Source: Liquidambar formosana
Taxonomy: Eukaryota > Streptophyta > Magnoliopsida > Saxifragales > Altingiaceae
Direction: 5' to 3'
Assembly (NCBI GenBank): GCA_039720395.1
Contig: CM077831.1
Span: forward strand, 5,064,003-5,128,002
DNA: 64,000 bases
Part shown: positions 44,701-57,072 of the stretch, piece by piece
Layout: each line of letters begins with the position of its first letter
Numbering within the stretch: the first letter of the stretch is position 1
Position numbers and translations under genes: made by a program
Notes under the pieces: generated by a model
What the model was told of the DNA's origin: nothing
Databases searched by the model: none
Seen by the model: only the letters and a program-made list of their open reading frames with translations

Positions 44701-47700
44701 TATTATAAAGTAATTCATGGTCTATACTAATAAATTAATAATACTATAGAGTAATAGCCCAATAGGTAATAGCTGTAAAGGTGTGAAAGGAGTAAAGGAG
44801 CTGGGTAAAGGGGGAAAGAGGGTTGGGTTCTCGTGAAGCTTGGAGAAGCTGCCAAACTAGCCTTCAAAACTACTATGAGAGGACATTAGGTGTGGGAAGA
44901 AGGGGAACAGTAGTCATAGCACTCAAATTTTAGTCTAGTAGTCACATGGGTCGATATTCCTCGATATATCAATGGTAAATGGTGGAAAAATGTCAAAATT
45001 TTTGATTTGTCTTGATATTGTTGATACGTTGACGATACGTCGATACATCCAATGATAAATTGTCAAAATAATACTGAGGCATGATATTGTTTCGCTGCTT
45101 GTTGATACGCTGATATATCGACGATATGGATGATTTTTAAGACTGGTGGGGACAACACTAACTTGGATTGGAGTAACCTCAGCCAAATCTAGAATACCTT
45201 TGTTCCAAGTCTGGTCAGCAGGGTACGTAATAAAATAGGCCCAATCTCCTTTATCTTTAACTTGAACCATCAAAAGGCACGGAGTTTCTCGAAGTTTCAA
45301 CACGATGGAGAGAAAGAAAAACAATGATGCCTTGTAATGACAGAACTAGAAATTTACTTTAGGAGGGTCGACTTTTGTTTAGATGTTAGTGTTTTTTTTC
45401 TTCCTCTCATTTGTATGAATTAAAGAAATCTTTCAAAGTAGCCTTTACCAATAATTTTTTTCTTAATAGATAATAACAAGATCAAATAAAGTTTTTTTAA
45501 CTTAATAATTAATATAAATAATATGATTTTGGTGGAGCCGTGAGCCATGGAGGAGATCATTATGCACAAAACTAGTTTAGCACGTTGTTTGGAGATGCAA
45601 GAAACGAGGGATCAAGAGAGACTAGAGAAAAAGACTAAAATTATGTGAAATAAAAGGAGTAGGAGTTATTTTTAGGGAGGGAAAGGGGAAAAGAAAGAGG
45701 GTTATAATAGAAAATGAGAAGGACCATACAAATTTTAGAAAGGTTTCATATTATGGGAAAAAAAAAAAAAAATGATGTGTGAGTAGGGTCAAGTGCCTCC
45801 CTTGGCTCCACCCATGGTGCGTTGATGGTGGTTCAATGGCGATGGTGATGACTTTTGAGGTTGCTTCCAGTTGCACAACTATGATGGCTTGGACGTGGTG
45901 TCTTCACAAAATGTTTTGACAGCGGTAATCCTACGCAATGATTTGATGGTGGTTTGCATAGACGTCTCTGGATTGCTCCTTTTTATGCATTGATGTGTCG
46001 ATGGCTGATCAAAGGCACGAGATTTACTCAATGGCGGTGATGGTTGGACTCCATTGGTACAATGGCTGGGTTAGGGTTTGACGAGGGTTAAGGGTGTTGG
46101 GTTGGGATTTATGGGTTTGACGATGGTGCAAAATTGTGACTTTGGGTTTGGCAGAGGGTGACGATGGGGTCGACTGTTATTGTTTCATCATAGTGGGTTT
46201 CGACTAAGATGGGTATGCTAGTGGGTCGAAGGGTTTGAGGTTGAGTGTCAAGATCGAGTTAGGGAGATTAAGGTTATGCAAATTAAGGGTTTGGGTTTGC
46301 GATGGTGGTGGTGTTGATGTGGGTCGATGGTGGAGGTAGAGGGTTGTGCTTAATAGGGGTTTTTGTTTTCTAGGTGTGCTCATCAAGGCCTTTGCGTATG
46401 GTGACGAAGATCTTGTAGGGGAGGAGAGGAAAGGGGAGTTATAGTTAAAAGAACTCGTGGGGCAGTAGGGTTGTGGCAGGTAAGTCTTCTCAGCTCCATT
46501 AACGCAGTCTGCTCTAATACCAAAGCTGATGTAGAACATGCTATCCAATTCACAACTCACTAATAAACAACACTCGATGATAAAGCAAGAGAAGTAAAGA
46601 AGCAGAGAAGCAGAAATCAAGAAACAAGCAGAAGCCTACGAGTTGGCACCAAACAAAAGTTTAAAAACCTTTAATTATTCAATAGCATAAATCAAGTATA
46701 AAAATAAAGAGCCATATATAAACTCCTAGTACATCAAATAAGGAAATAAATAACAATGGGAAGAATTCCTCGAAAGGAGAGGGAAGATAAATCCCAAAAT
46801 AAAATCAAATAAAAATAAAGAAAAAACATACAAGGGAAGTAATCTGCTCTTCTAGTCCTCCGAAGTGTTTAGTCGTAAGGTCACTGGGTATGCTGTCCAG
46901 CAGTCGTTGGTGCTCATACAAGTGTAATTGGGGGCCTAGGCCTAGTGTCTGCGGTCGCCTAGTTCTCTCTTGGCTGGATCACCTATATTACTAGTTTTAT
47001 TTGGTTTTTTTTTATTTCATTTTCTCTGTTTTCTTAATTATTTCCTTTTTATTTTATTCCTTGTTCTACTGGAATTAGTTATTTCCTATATCTAGTTTAC
47101 TTCGATTCTTAGTCATAGTTCTCTATAAACATAGGTTTGTAGCCTATGGGCAATTCATTACTCGAGAACTTATTGATATTTTTTGTTTCTTTGTTTTGAA
47201 AATAAAAGGACTTTAAGCATCATAAAGCAACCTAGCTTTCCAATTACCAACGATGTCAGTACCCTAGGAGCTTCCAATCCTGTGGAGTATTATTAAATAA
47301 AAGAAAAGGAGTTACATATATCTCAAAGAAGGAAAAGGAAAGAAAACTAGAAAGAACTTACATGAAAACTGTGTGGTCTCAGTGGCTTATAGATGCCACT
47401 ATCCAGCTCACATGGGACAATCTAACTAAAAGAATATTCAATGAACAAATCGATAATGAGCTAAACCCAACATATCCCTATCTACTTCTTTAGAAATAAA
47501 CAAAGGCATCTCAGCCCACCATATAAGCGTAGAGCAAGCAATCGCATGATTAGCCACCCTGTCTGCAATGTAGTTATCTTCTCTAGATATGAGAGAATAG
47601 CACATTCATTTTCCTAATAAGTTCAAGACAATTCTACCATTTAGTAAGAACAGTCCAAGTGGGCTTAAAAACATAGTTTTGTAAACAAGCAATCACTGCA

Positions 47701-50700
47701 GTCGAATCACATCCAATCCATAAATTTTTCCAGTTTTTGGACCAAGCAAACTAAATTGCTAAAATAACCCCCAATAAGCTCCGCATAGAAAGCAGAATGA
47801 GTGCCCAAGATAAAACCAAAAGTTCCTTTAACAAAACCTTGTGATTTCTAAAAACCCCACCGGTAGTAGATGGGCCAGGGTTGCCCTTTGCCATCCCATC
47901 CATATTGACTTTAACCTAATTGGAAGGGGGTGGGAGCCAATATGCAAGAATGAACTTAGGGGTGGTTCTAGGTGTTGTCCCAAATATATATAACCCTAGA
48001 AGGGGGGGGGGGGGTGAATAGGGTTATTGGCTAAATTAAAAATTAATTGCAGACTCAAAATCAGATTATTGCAAGTGAAAGTAAATACGAGAACAAGCAA
48101 TAATAAAGAGATAAAGAGGAAGAGAATGCAAACGATGTTAACGAGTTTCGGCCTCCCGCCTACGTCCTCGCCTCAAGAGCTTACTTGAGGATTCACTAAT
48201 CCACTATCACTCTCCTTCAAGGTGGAGCAGCAAACCTTTACAACACCAAGTGTTCTTCACCAACGCTTGTTCAAGACACACTCTTCAAGTGCTTACAAAT
48301 GGGGTTTCTCTCAACCCTTGAATACAAAATGATTTGAGTATGTTTTTGTGCTCAAGAAACTCTCTCAAAAGAGTAGATACACTGAAATTGAAAGCTCACT
48401 CAGCTATTGATTGATTCACAATAAATGCTCACAAGTGAAATTAGGGCTTGTAAATGAATGATCTTATTTGTAGCTCAATGAATGCTCATAAATGAGTTTA
48501 ACTCATATATATATAGCCCAAGGGTCCAAGTGACCGTTCTGTAGCAATAAATGCCGGGAAAGATGGTTTGGTGGGCATTTAATGCTCAAAAGACCATTTG
48601 AAAAACTAGTCGTTATGGGTTAGTCTCGAGAGATTCAGACGTCTGAAATCGATTTAAGACGTCTGATTCTGTTTAAGACATCTTAATCAGGCATCTTAAA
48701 AAACCAGAGGACTGATTTCTATAGAGGTTTTTCAAAGTCATTGTTCACGAGGATTCAGTCGTCTTAAACTATTTTCAGACATCTTAAACCTTTTTAAGAC
48801 GTCTTATTCTCACGTCTTAAAAAATCAGAGAAGGTGCAATATTTGGTCTTCACTATTTCAGACGTCTTAAACTTTGATTCATACATCTTAAACAGACGTC
48901 TTAAAAAATCAGAGAGTGTATATTTTGACCTTAGGCATCAGACGTCTTAAGCCTCTTTCAGACGTCTTAATCATGATTCAGACGTCTTAAACAAAGTTTC
49001 AGACGTCTTAATCAGATTTCAGATGTCTTAAATAACTTTAAGACGTCTTAAAGCTCTGCAGTAAAAACTAAATCAAAGAGCTTAAGACCTGATTTATTAG
49101 GGGTTTATTTCCTTGAGTCAAAAGACTCTAAACATGATCAATTGGGTTCATTTTAAGTATTACCAAGTTAGTGCATGAACCTAAAGCCCTTAATTTTACA
49201 AATGGTCATTCAAGTGAGATCAATCTTACATAAACTCCTATGTGTCTTCACTTGTTCTTCTTTTTGGCTGTATGTCAACTCTTTTTGATGTAAATGCTTG
49301 CACCATGCCTTTGTTGAGTCACGTGATTCAATGTAGCTTGGATTTAACCTGTTTTAAGCTTAATTTGAAATCATTAGAACTTAAGACCGTCTTATGCATT
49401 GTTATCATCAAAATCAATGGTCTTGAAACCATTTGGACCAACACTAGGAATTCCTTTCAGGGATAAAGACTCGAGAATTTAGAGGTCCAACACAGAATAT
49501 CCCATAGGAGAAGAGATAAGCTTATTGCCATCATGAATCCAAGCAACTAAAATAGTAATAGCTTTGGACAATGAAGTAGTCTTGTTATCAAACTTCAGGT
49601 CATTGTGAATATTCCAAATCAACCAAAGAATGCTAAGCACAGCAAGAGTCCATAAGTCAGAAAGTTGGGGGACTAAATTTATAATTGAGAAGAGATAGAA
49701 GGCAAGCCTGAGAAGTAGGGAGAAGCTTGAAGGAAACATGAAACACGTTATGCAGCCAATTCCACAACTGTTGAGCTGCAACACAACAAAAAAATAGATG
49801 CCAGGAATGCTCACAAGTAGACCCACATAAACTACGCTGAGATACTAGGTTCAAGCCTTGAGATATTAGATTCTCTTCCATAGGCAGATGGTTATAGAAT
49901 AATCTTAGAAAAAGAAGGGATCTTCGGGGAGGGATAAACTTCTTCTAGATGTGAAATCCCCAACAAATAGAATTATGTTGCCATGGAAAAACTTGAAAGG
50001 ATCAGCAAAAGTTAATTTACCTGAGAGTGAAGAGGGCCAAATAATTTGATTTGAAACTGGTACAACAGACAAAGGTATGCTGTGAAGTAACTCAACAAAA
50101 TTAACTTGATTATCTAATTAAGAGGATAAATTCCACTGCTGGGAAGATGTGAAATTAGAAATAGTTTCTCGTGCTCCAAATTCAGTATTAAGGAAACGGG
50201 AATACGACCTACGAGGCATTATAGGCCCATTAGGAATAACTTTTGATATTTGATTAATAGAACTTTTAGAATTTTCTCTATGACGTGGGTTTTTTCTTGT
50301 GGATTTGAGAGTTGAGGCTATTGATGTTTGTCGTACTCATAGCCTAATAGTTTTTGCTACGTCAGTTGGTATAAGAGTGAGGATTCGCCTAGCTCGATGG
50401 CTAACTGAGGAGTTGAAGGAAATCCCTAATGACGAAGATCATAGGGAGGCTGCCTTGTGGGATGTGTTGATGGAGAACACACAACAGTTGTTTGGTGGTA
50501 TGAATCTCAATGCTATCAAGAAGCAGTCAATAGTTCATGGGAGATGCACCGATGGATTCGTCGAAGACCAACTTGTTATCAAAAACGCATTTGGACCTCC
50601 TAGTTATTATCACGCAGATATCGAAGGTGTTTCTAAATTTAAAAGAGGCAAGGAGTATGATCCATATCGACTGGAGAGACGACAAAAGAGACTTTATTGA

Positions 50701-53700
50701 TTACCTGGTATATACTCCACGCTTTAATGGATATTTTCATATAGGAAAATTCATCGATTGGGTATCAAAGTTAGAGCAATTCGTTTAGATGATGAAATGA
50801 TGATTGTTCAAGAGGGTGAGATTAAAAGGTGATGGTGAAACTCGTTGTGTTCAGATTAAAAGGTGATGCTACAATTTGATGGGATCAATTGTAGAGGAAC
50901 AGGCAATGGCAAGGTAAATCTCATATTTATTCATGGAGAAAAATGAAGTGTATGATAATATTTGAATTTTATCCTTATGATTATAAATAAATTTATTATC
51001 ATATGGGTTAAAATTATAGTCAACCTAGCAATTGTATGTGGGATTATGTTGAGAGGTTTTCATTTCAACCACCTAAAGAAGACGAATATTGGAAGGTTGT
51101 GGATGTGCAGCCAAAATTTGACAAAAAAGTTAATGCTTTTGAAATTATAGAATTGATCAAGCAAGAAATAAAATTGTAGAAGAAGAGGTTTTGAATCTTG
51201 ATAATTACCATGAGAGGTATATTTGTGAACTTGGTGAATGGATTAACTCTGTGCGAGGAACTTGTTATTTTGAGTATTAAAAGTAATTTTCACTTAGAGG
51301 TTTATGCAAATTATGAAAATCCAAAAGCCAGAAGTTGATTTGGGAATTGAACTCAATGTTTTACTAGAAGTTCATGAAGAACAAAATTCTAAAGTAATTA
51401 ATCCAATTGCTACAAACCAACCTTCTCCACTAGAGGGGCAATCTTTTCTACCCATAAGCAAGTCTCAGGTAGAATCTATAATTGATGTTAAGGAAGTGGT
51501 TGAGAATATTATGGTGGAAGAGAAAAAGGCAAAAGAAGCTGTCATTCCAAATGAAGTACAACCGCCGTTAGAAGAGTTTAGCGGGTTTGTCAAATTTTTA
51601 AATAAGGTCTCATCGCAAAATCAATTTGATTTTCCATTGAGCCACGGGGTACGACACATTGATTCATTGGGGTAAATTTTTTTACTTATTAATCTTTGTG
51701 TGGTTGATCTCATTAATTAATTGAAGATTGCAACAATGATGATTCAAGTTGTAAAATTTTTGGGGTACAAATTTCAAAAGAGAATGAGGTGTTGAAGTAT
51801 TTGAGTTATTTATTTATTTGTGAAGGAAGAATTCAAGCTCATGTAGCGAACTCGAGGGTTGAGTTGTTTTCCTGGAGGGGTTTGATGTAGGACAAGTCAC
51901 CTTGACCAATTGCCCTCGCAGGTATTGACCGGTCGCCCACTTCTCTCTTGGATGGATATTGTTACTAGCAAGGACTTGAATATCAATATCGATGGATATA
52001 TCGAGGGTCCAAAAACATGGAAATATCAAATATATCGATGGATATTTTGAAAATTTCGATATCGATTTAAACATATGATGGATATTGTTAGTTAAACAAG
52101 TATATTTTCATTGAAACTCTAGGAGACAATGATTTATACTCTAAATAATAGTTTAGAATTAAAATATTGCTATTTAAATGTGTATGAGACTAGTATGTGT
52201 TGTGTAAGGTATAAAAAGTGTGCTACGCTGAGCAGAAGAACAAATATTTTAAGAGAGTAAATGAAGGATGTTACTTCATAACACTAATTTAAGTCATTAA
52301 TATAACTAGAATATTTATATAAATCAATACTTAAAAGAGTAAGAGGTGATAATTTTGACACAATAATAAGAAAATGAATATTTTGATATAGTCATATATC
52401 TCGATATATCATCAATATATTTGATATATCTGCGATACTACGTGAAAAAAAGAAAATATTATAGATATATCATGATATATTAAGATTTTATCAATAATAT
52501 CGAAATATCGACAATATCGTAAAGATATTTTGCGAAAAAAATATTTCAGTTATCGTATCAAGGGGTACGGATACACGGATATATCATGAATATATCAAAG
52601 ATATCGTGGATATTTTAGTCCATGGTTACTAGTTTTATTATTATTATTATTTCATTTTCTCTTTTTATTTTATTTTAAATTTTTTACTTTATAATTATTT
52701 CCTTTTATTTTATTCCTTAGAATAAGTTATTTCCTATTTCTGGTTTAATTAGATTCTTATTAATAGTTCTCTATAAATGTACGTTTGTAGCCTATGGACA
52801 ATTCATTATTTGATTAATTTTGATATTTGATTAATAAAAATTTAAGAATTTTCTCTGTGTTGTGTGTTTTTTTTAGTGGATTTGAGAGTTGAGGCTATTG
52901 ACGTTTGTTGTAGTCATATCCTATTAGTTTTCCACTGAGTCATAAGTGATCTATTTTTTTTTTCCTCTAAATTTAGAACTTTATCAATTTTGGTGTTTAC
53001 CACATTTTATACAATGTAGTGGCATTGTGTATTAAGCAAAGGAAGGTGAAACTGAATTCTCTTTTTTGGACAAATAAAAGAAAATTTCTTTTCTATGCAT
53101 TGTCTGCAAATGCCTTGTTAATATTTGTTGGGAGCCTGAACCTCGATCATTTAATATATATATATATATATACACGTATAGGCCTTCTCAAGTAGTGGAA
53201 GGTTTGGATAAAGAAGCCCCCGGCAACACTGATCGTTCGCGGACTACTTGGACTCCAACAATGGACCGATTTTTTATTGAGATTATGATGGAACAGGTGC
53301 ATAAAGGCTATAAGAATAATACTATATTCCGTAAAAAGGCATGGAGGAATATGGTTACCTTGTTCAACAAGAAATTTGGATTAGGTGTGGAGAAGGATGT
53401 TTTAAAGAATCGTCTCAAAAAAATAAGGTTGAGGTACTATGCAATGAAGTATCTTCTTGACCATGGTGGGTTTCGCTGGGATGACACCAGGCAGATGGTA
53501 ACAGCTGATGATCATGTTTGGGATGATTATATCAAGGTGAATTTTTTTTTTTGAAGAATTTAATTTATTGATGACATTATATATTGTCAATACTTAACAT
53601 CTGATATGTGTAGGTTCATCCTGAAGCACGACCATACAGGACAATGACTGTCCCTGACTATAAAAACCTCTCTGTGATATTTGGAAATGAAAATGCCAAT

Positions 53701-56700
53701 GGAAGATACAACAGCTCAGGTCGCAGTGCTGACCTTGCTAATGAGATCATAGAAGTTAAGATTGGTGGAGAATCAGGAGGTTCACAATCTCCCACCATAT
53801 CTGCTACCCACGGAGATCAATCTGTGGTAAGGTGACACTTAATAGCTATAGGCTTTCAAGGTCTCTATCACATTTTTTTCTCCTTTTATTTTTTTTATTT
53901 TTTATTTAATTTTTAAATTTAAAAATTTTTTATTTTTAAAATCCTGAATCATCTGCAAAATTCTCAAATTTTTTCTGAATAATGCAGAATAATTCCAGGG
54001 AAAATGTACTGCTTTTTTGCCAGCTGAAATTCATCATTGATTTAATTTTTTTATTATTCTTTTAATTTTTCCCAAAAATAATGGCTGTGTTTAGTTGCCA
54101 TTATAAACCTCCTTATACTTTCACAATATTTTCTCAATTACAATTTGTGGAGCCCAACCTTTTCACTATGAGGCCAACTACAAGTTACACATTTGATAGT
54201 TTCTGGTCTGAGTAGTTATTTATTACATTTATTTATCGCAGTCTTCTCAACTTATTGAGGGAATAAATAACCATGAAACCACCCCTAGCACTGATCGTTC
54301 AAAGACTAATTGGACCCCTCCAATGGATCGCTGTTTCATTGAGATTATGTTAGAGCAGGTACGTCGAGGTTATCATACCGGAAATACATTTCGGAAAGAA
54401 GCATGGGCACATATGCTTGAATTGTTCAATTTGAAATTTGGATTGCAATTGGACAAAGAGACACTGAGAAATCGGTTTCGAAAGTTAAGGATGCAGTACA
54501 ATGCTTTGAAGATTATTTTGGATCAAAATGGGTTCTGCTGGGATGAAACACGACAAATGGTGGTGGCTGATGACTTAGTGTGGGATAATTATCTCAAGGT
54601 ACCTTTATGTTCATTTACATTATATATACCCAATAAAATTTTTGGTCACTGATTTGGACACCTACTATTTTTAAATGGATTACTCTGTCAAAGACAGCAT
54701 CATTCTTTTTGAAAGACTTATGTTTTTAAAACAAAAAAAAAAAAAAAAAAAAAAAAAGCCTGTTATGTTCAAAGCCGTTTTTAAACCAAAAAATGAAAAA
54801 TGAAAAAAAAGCCTATTATGTTCAAAGCAATGGAACTCTCATCATATACATATAATATATATATGGGTAGAGATCCATTTACACCTGGTGTAACAGTTTA
54901 CACCTTTTTATAACCATTGATCCTTTTAAATCCAACAGTTCCTTATCTTTTAATCTTTCATTTTGATTATTGATATGAGGTGCATTATAGATGTGGGTCG
55001 AGTTATGAGATAATAATTTAAGGCTGTTTTGTCACTCTCTCTCTCGTCCAATGACTTTCTGTGTCTTACACCATTCTGCCACCGCCGCCAACATTAAGGT
55101 CACGGCTGTTGGTGTTGAACTTCCTTTCTTCTTCTCCTACCCTCTGTCTCACACTCATGGCCCTCGACGAGCACTCGCTGTTGCTGCTGGTATTCCCTTC
55201 CTAACATCTCCTCCTCCTTTCACCCATTTGTTCTATTTTTTAGGGGTCATGAACCTGTCTAAAATAGCTATTTCATCTACATGGCAGATCTGAGATTTAT
55301 GTGTTCTCTTCCCATTTATCCTCTTAGTTTTTTTTCTTTCTTTATTTATTTATTTTGGTCATGTTAGATTAATCTTAATATGTATGAGGAGATTCCCCCC
55401 CCCCCCCTCTTCTTTGGGTCTGTATATATATATACATTTTTTTATCCATTAATACGAGTTTATAGCTCACATTTATATCTTAACATGTTAAGAAGAAGAA
55501 GAAGAAGAAGAAGAAGAATAAGGAGGAGAAGAAGAAGAGGAAGAAGGAAAATCTAAAAAGAAGAAAGAGGGAAAAACTATGTCTACATAGTGAGAATAAT
55601 CTCCTGACAGACTAACTATGCTTACACAGTATGAGTAATATGTCAAGTCTCACATCTGATTTTTGATTAAATGGGTGTATGGACCAAAAGAAAAAAAAAA
55701 TGTATGAGAGAAGAATAATGGATAAAGAAGAAAAATACCCAGATGCATCACCCTAAAAAATAGAAGAATAAGTTGGATCATAAAAAAAAAAAAAATAATA
55801 AAAAAAATAAAAAGAAGAAGAAGAAGAAGAAGAAGAAGAAGAAGATGAAGGAAAGAAGTAGCGGTAACAGGAATTGCTAGTGCAACATCAGTGGCCATGA
55901 GTGCAAGGTTTGCGGCAAATAGGAGAAGGAAGGAAGTAGCACCAGGAGGTAGCAACAGTGATTGCTATGTTCCCGGCGGCGAAATCAGTAAGAATAGGAG
56001 AGAGAAAAATTTAATGGAATAGGTTTTGGGCTATGAAGCATGAACATGCCTCCAAGGGTGCCGTGGTTGTGTCCAACAGGTGTCGGACATAGACATGTTC
56101 CTGACATGGCCCCGACACGTGTCAAACACGGCCCGTACGTGTCCATTAAATAAAATTAATTAAGTAATTTCAGACACTTCCCCGACATGACTTTGACGCA
56201 TGTAGGACACCGCTTTGACACTTCATGGACATGGTGTGAGGAGTTAAATGCCTCTACCTGATGTCTATAGAACGTCGGAGGTGAACTTCCTTGTCAACGG
56301 AAGTGGATGAGTCTGTCGTAGGTAGACTTCCTTGTCGATGGAAGTGGATGTGCACATACACCATAAAATTGAACCCCAAAAAAAATATTAAAAGAGAAAA
56401 AACCAATTGTTGAGAGGCCATCGCCGTTATCAGAGGTTGCTAATCCTTAACTATAGCGGCGTCTCGCTTCCCTTCCCATTTCTCTATCTTCTCTATGCTT
56501 CTCTTGTCGACGACACGGCGTTGACAGAAAAATGGGTTTTGCTTTTTTTTTTTTTTTGTTTTTTTTTTTTTCAAGCAGAGCCAACACATATCCCTATATA
56601 TCTAAAAGCAGTAAATGGTTTTTAACTGAAGTCCGTGTTTTAAACATAGTTATGAAAAGGCACTTCTGCATTAGAGAAGATTAGCTTTATATGGTGGGGT

Positions 56701-57030
56701 ATACCGTTCCTATGATGGGGTGCAATTTGAAAAGAAATAAGGGCCATTGGATTAAATATGGTGGGGCATATCCTTATATTTATTTATTGTCGTATGCCTG
56801 TCGTGTTGTGTCCTATTTTTTTAGAAATTACCGTGTCGGAGTGTCCATGTCGTGTCATAACCATGTCACATATCCGTGTCTGTGCTTCATAGGTTTTGGA
56901 TATCTCTTATAACTTGTAATTGTAACCCAAATAAAAGGTCTAATAAGGGCTATTGGATTAAAGAGGATCAACAATGGTCCTAAAACTCAACTCTTACACC
57001 AGATGTAAACGGATCCTTCCCCGATATATA

Positions 57031-57072
<42 letters not shown>

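Larger units (their letters stand above)
34817..46953 (-). mobile_element. Gypsy chromovirus element A, minus strand, full length but decayed and nested
   Basis: Two similar LTRs bound it (34817-35230 and 46527-46953), with a primer site beside the right (5') LTR. Going leftwards the order is gag, protease, RT, RNase H, integrase and a chromodomain-like end, as in Ty3/gypsy chromoviruses. It lies inside the 5' LTR of element B: B's LTR text stops at 34816 and resumes at 46954. No clean 5-bp TSD is visible. It carries several younger insertions. Confidence 0.88.
47182..50237 (-). mobile_element. 5'-truncated LINE, minus strand, split by a solo LTR
   Basis: Minus strand, right part: [19 protein letters not shown], then [19 protein letters not shown] (zinc-binding zf-RVT domain of plant L1 elements). 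Left part: [15 protein letters not shown], typical of the RNase H domain of plant LINEs. The solo LTR at 47973-49443 separates them. The element sits in B's 5' LTR with a near-perfect duplication AACTTATTGATATTT (47167-47181) / AACTTTTGATATTT (50238-50251), the length expected for LINE insertion, and the left (3') end is A-rich on the minus strand. Stops are frequent. Confidence 0.82.
34769..52942 (+). mobile_element. Gypsy element B, plus strand, deletion derivative with nested insertions (TSD TAAGT)
   Basis: TAAGT is duplicated exactly at 34764-34768 and 52943-52947. The 5' LTR is in three pieces (34769-34816, 46954-47181, 50238-50364), the internal part is only 50365-51882, and the 3' LTR is 51883-52942. 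LTR starts TGATGTAGGACAAGTCACC and ends GTCA. Native LTR length is about 0.4 kb. It inserted in an intron of about 0.46 kb of the Myb/SANT gene, same strand. Gypsy element A and a LINE lie in its 5' LTR, a hAT in its 3' LTR. Confidence 0.88.
54865..57022. mobile_element. Mutator-like TIR element in the last intron, 2.16 kb
   Basis: Left GGGTAGAGATCCATTTACAC and right (reverse complement) GGGGAAGGATCCGTTTACAT are inverted repeats continuing through CTGGTGTAA and CCATTGATCCT. Flanking 9-mers TATATATAT and GATATATAT are compatible with a 9-bp TSD but are low complexity. It holds (GAA)n repeats (55491-55518, 55812-55844), a C run at about 55396 and the hAT-like copy at 56030-56891. A frame at 55051-55293 is unrecognised. 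Confidence 0.65.

Noticed and set aside
46204..46620. 138-codon minus-strand frame
   Set aside because: Begins in the gypsy A LTR and crosses the primer-binding site, so it is chance.
34540..53181. Treating exons 1-2 and exons 3-6 as two separate genes
   Set aside because: A perfect TAAGT duplication shows the 18 kb between them is a later insertion, and the exon pattern continues across it. The phase problem at exon 3 keeps this open, and it is flagged.
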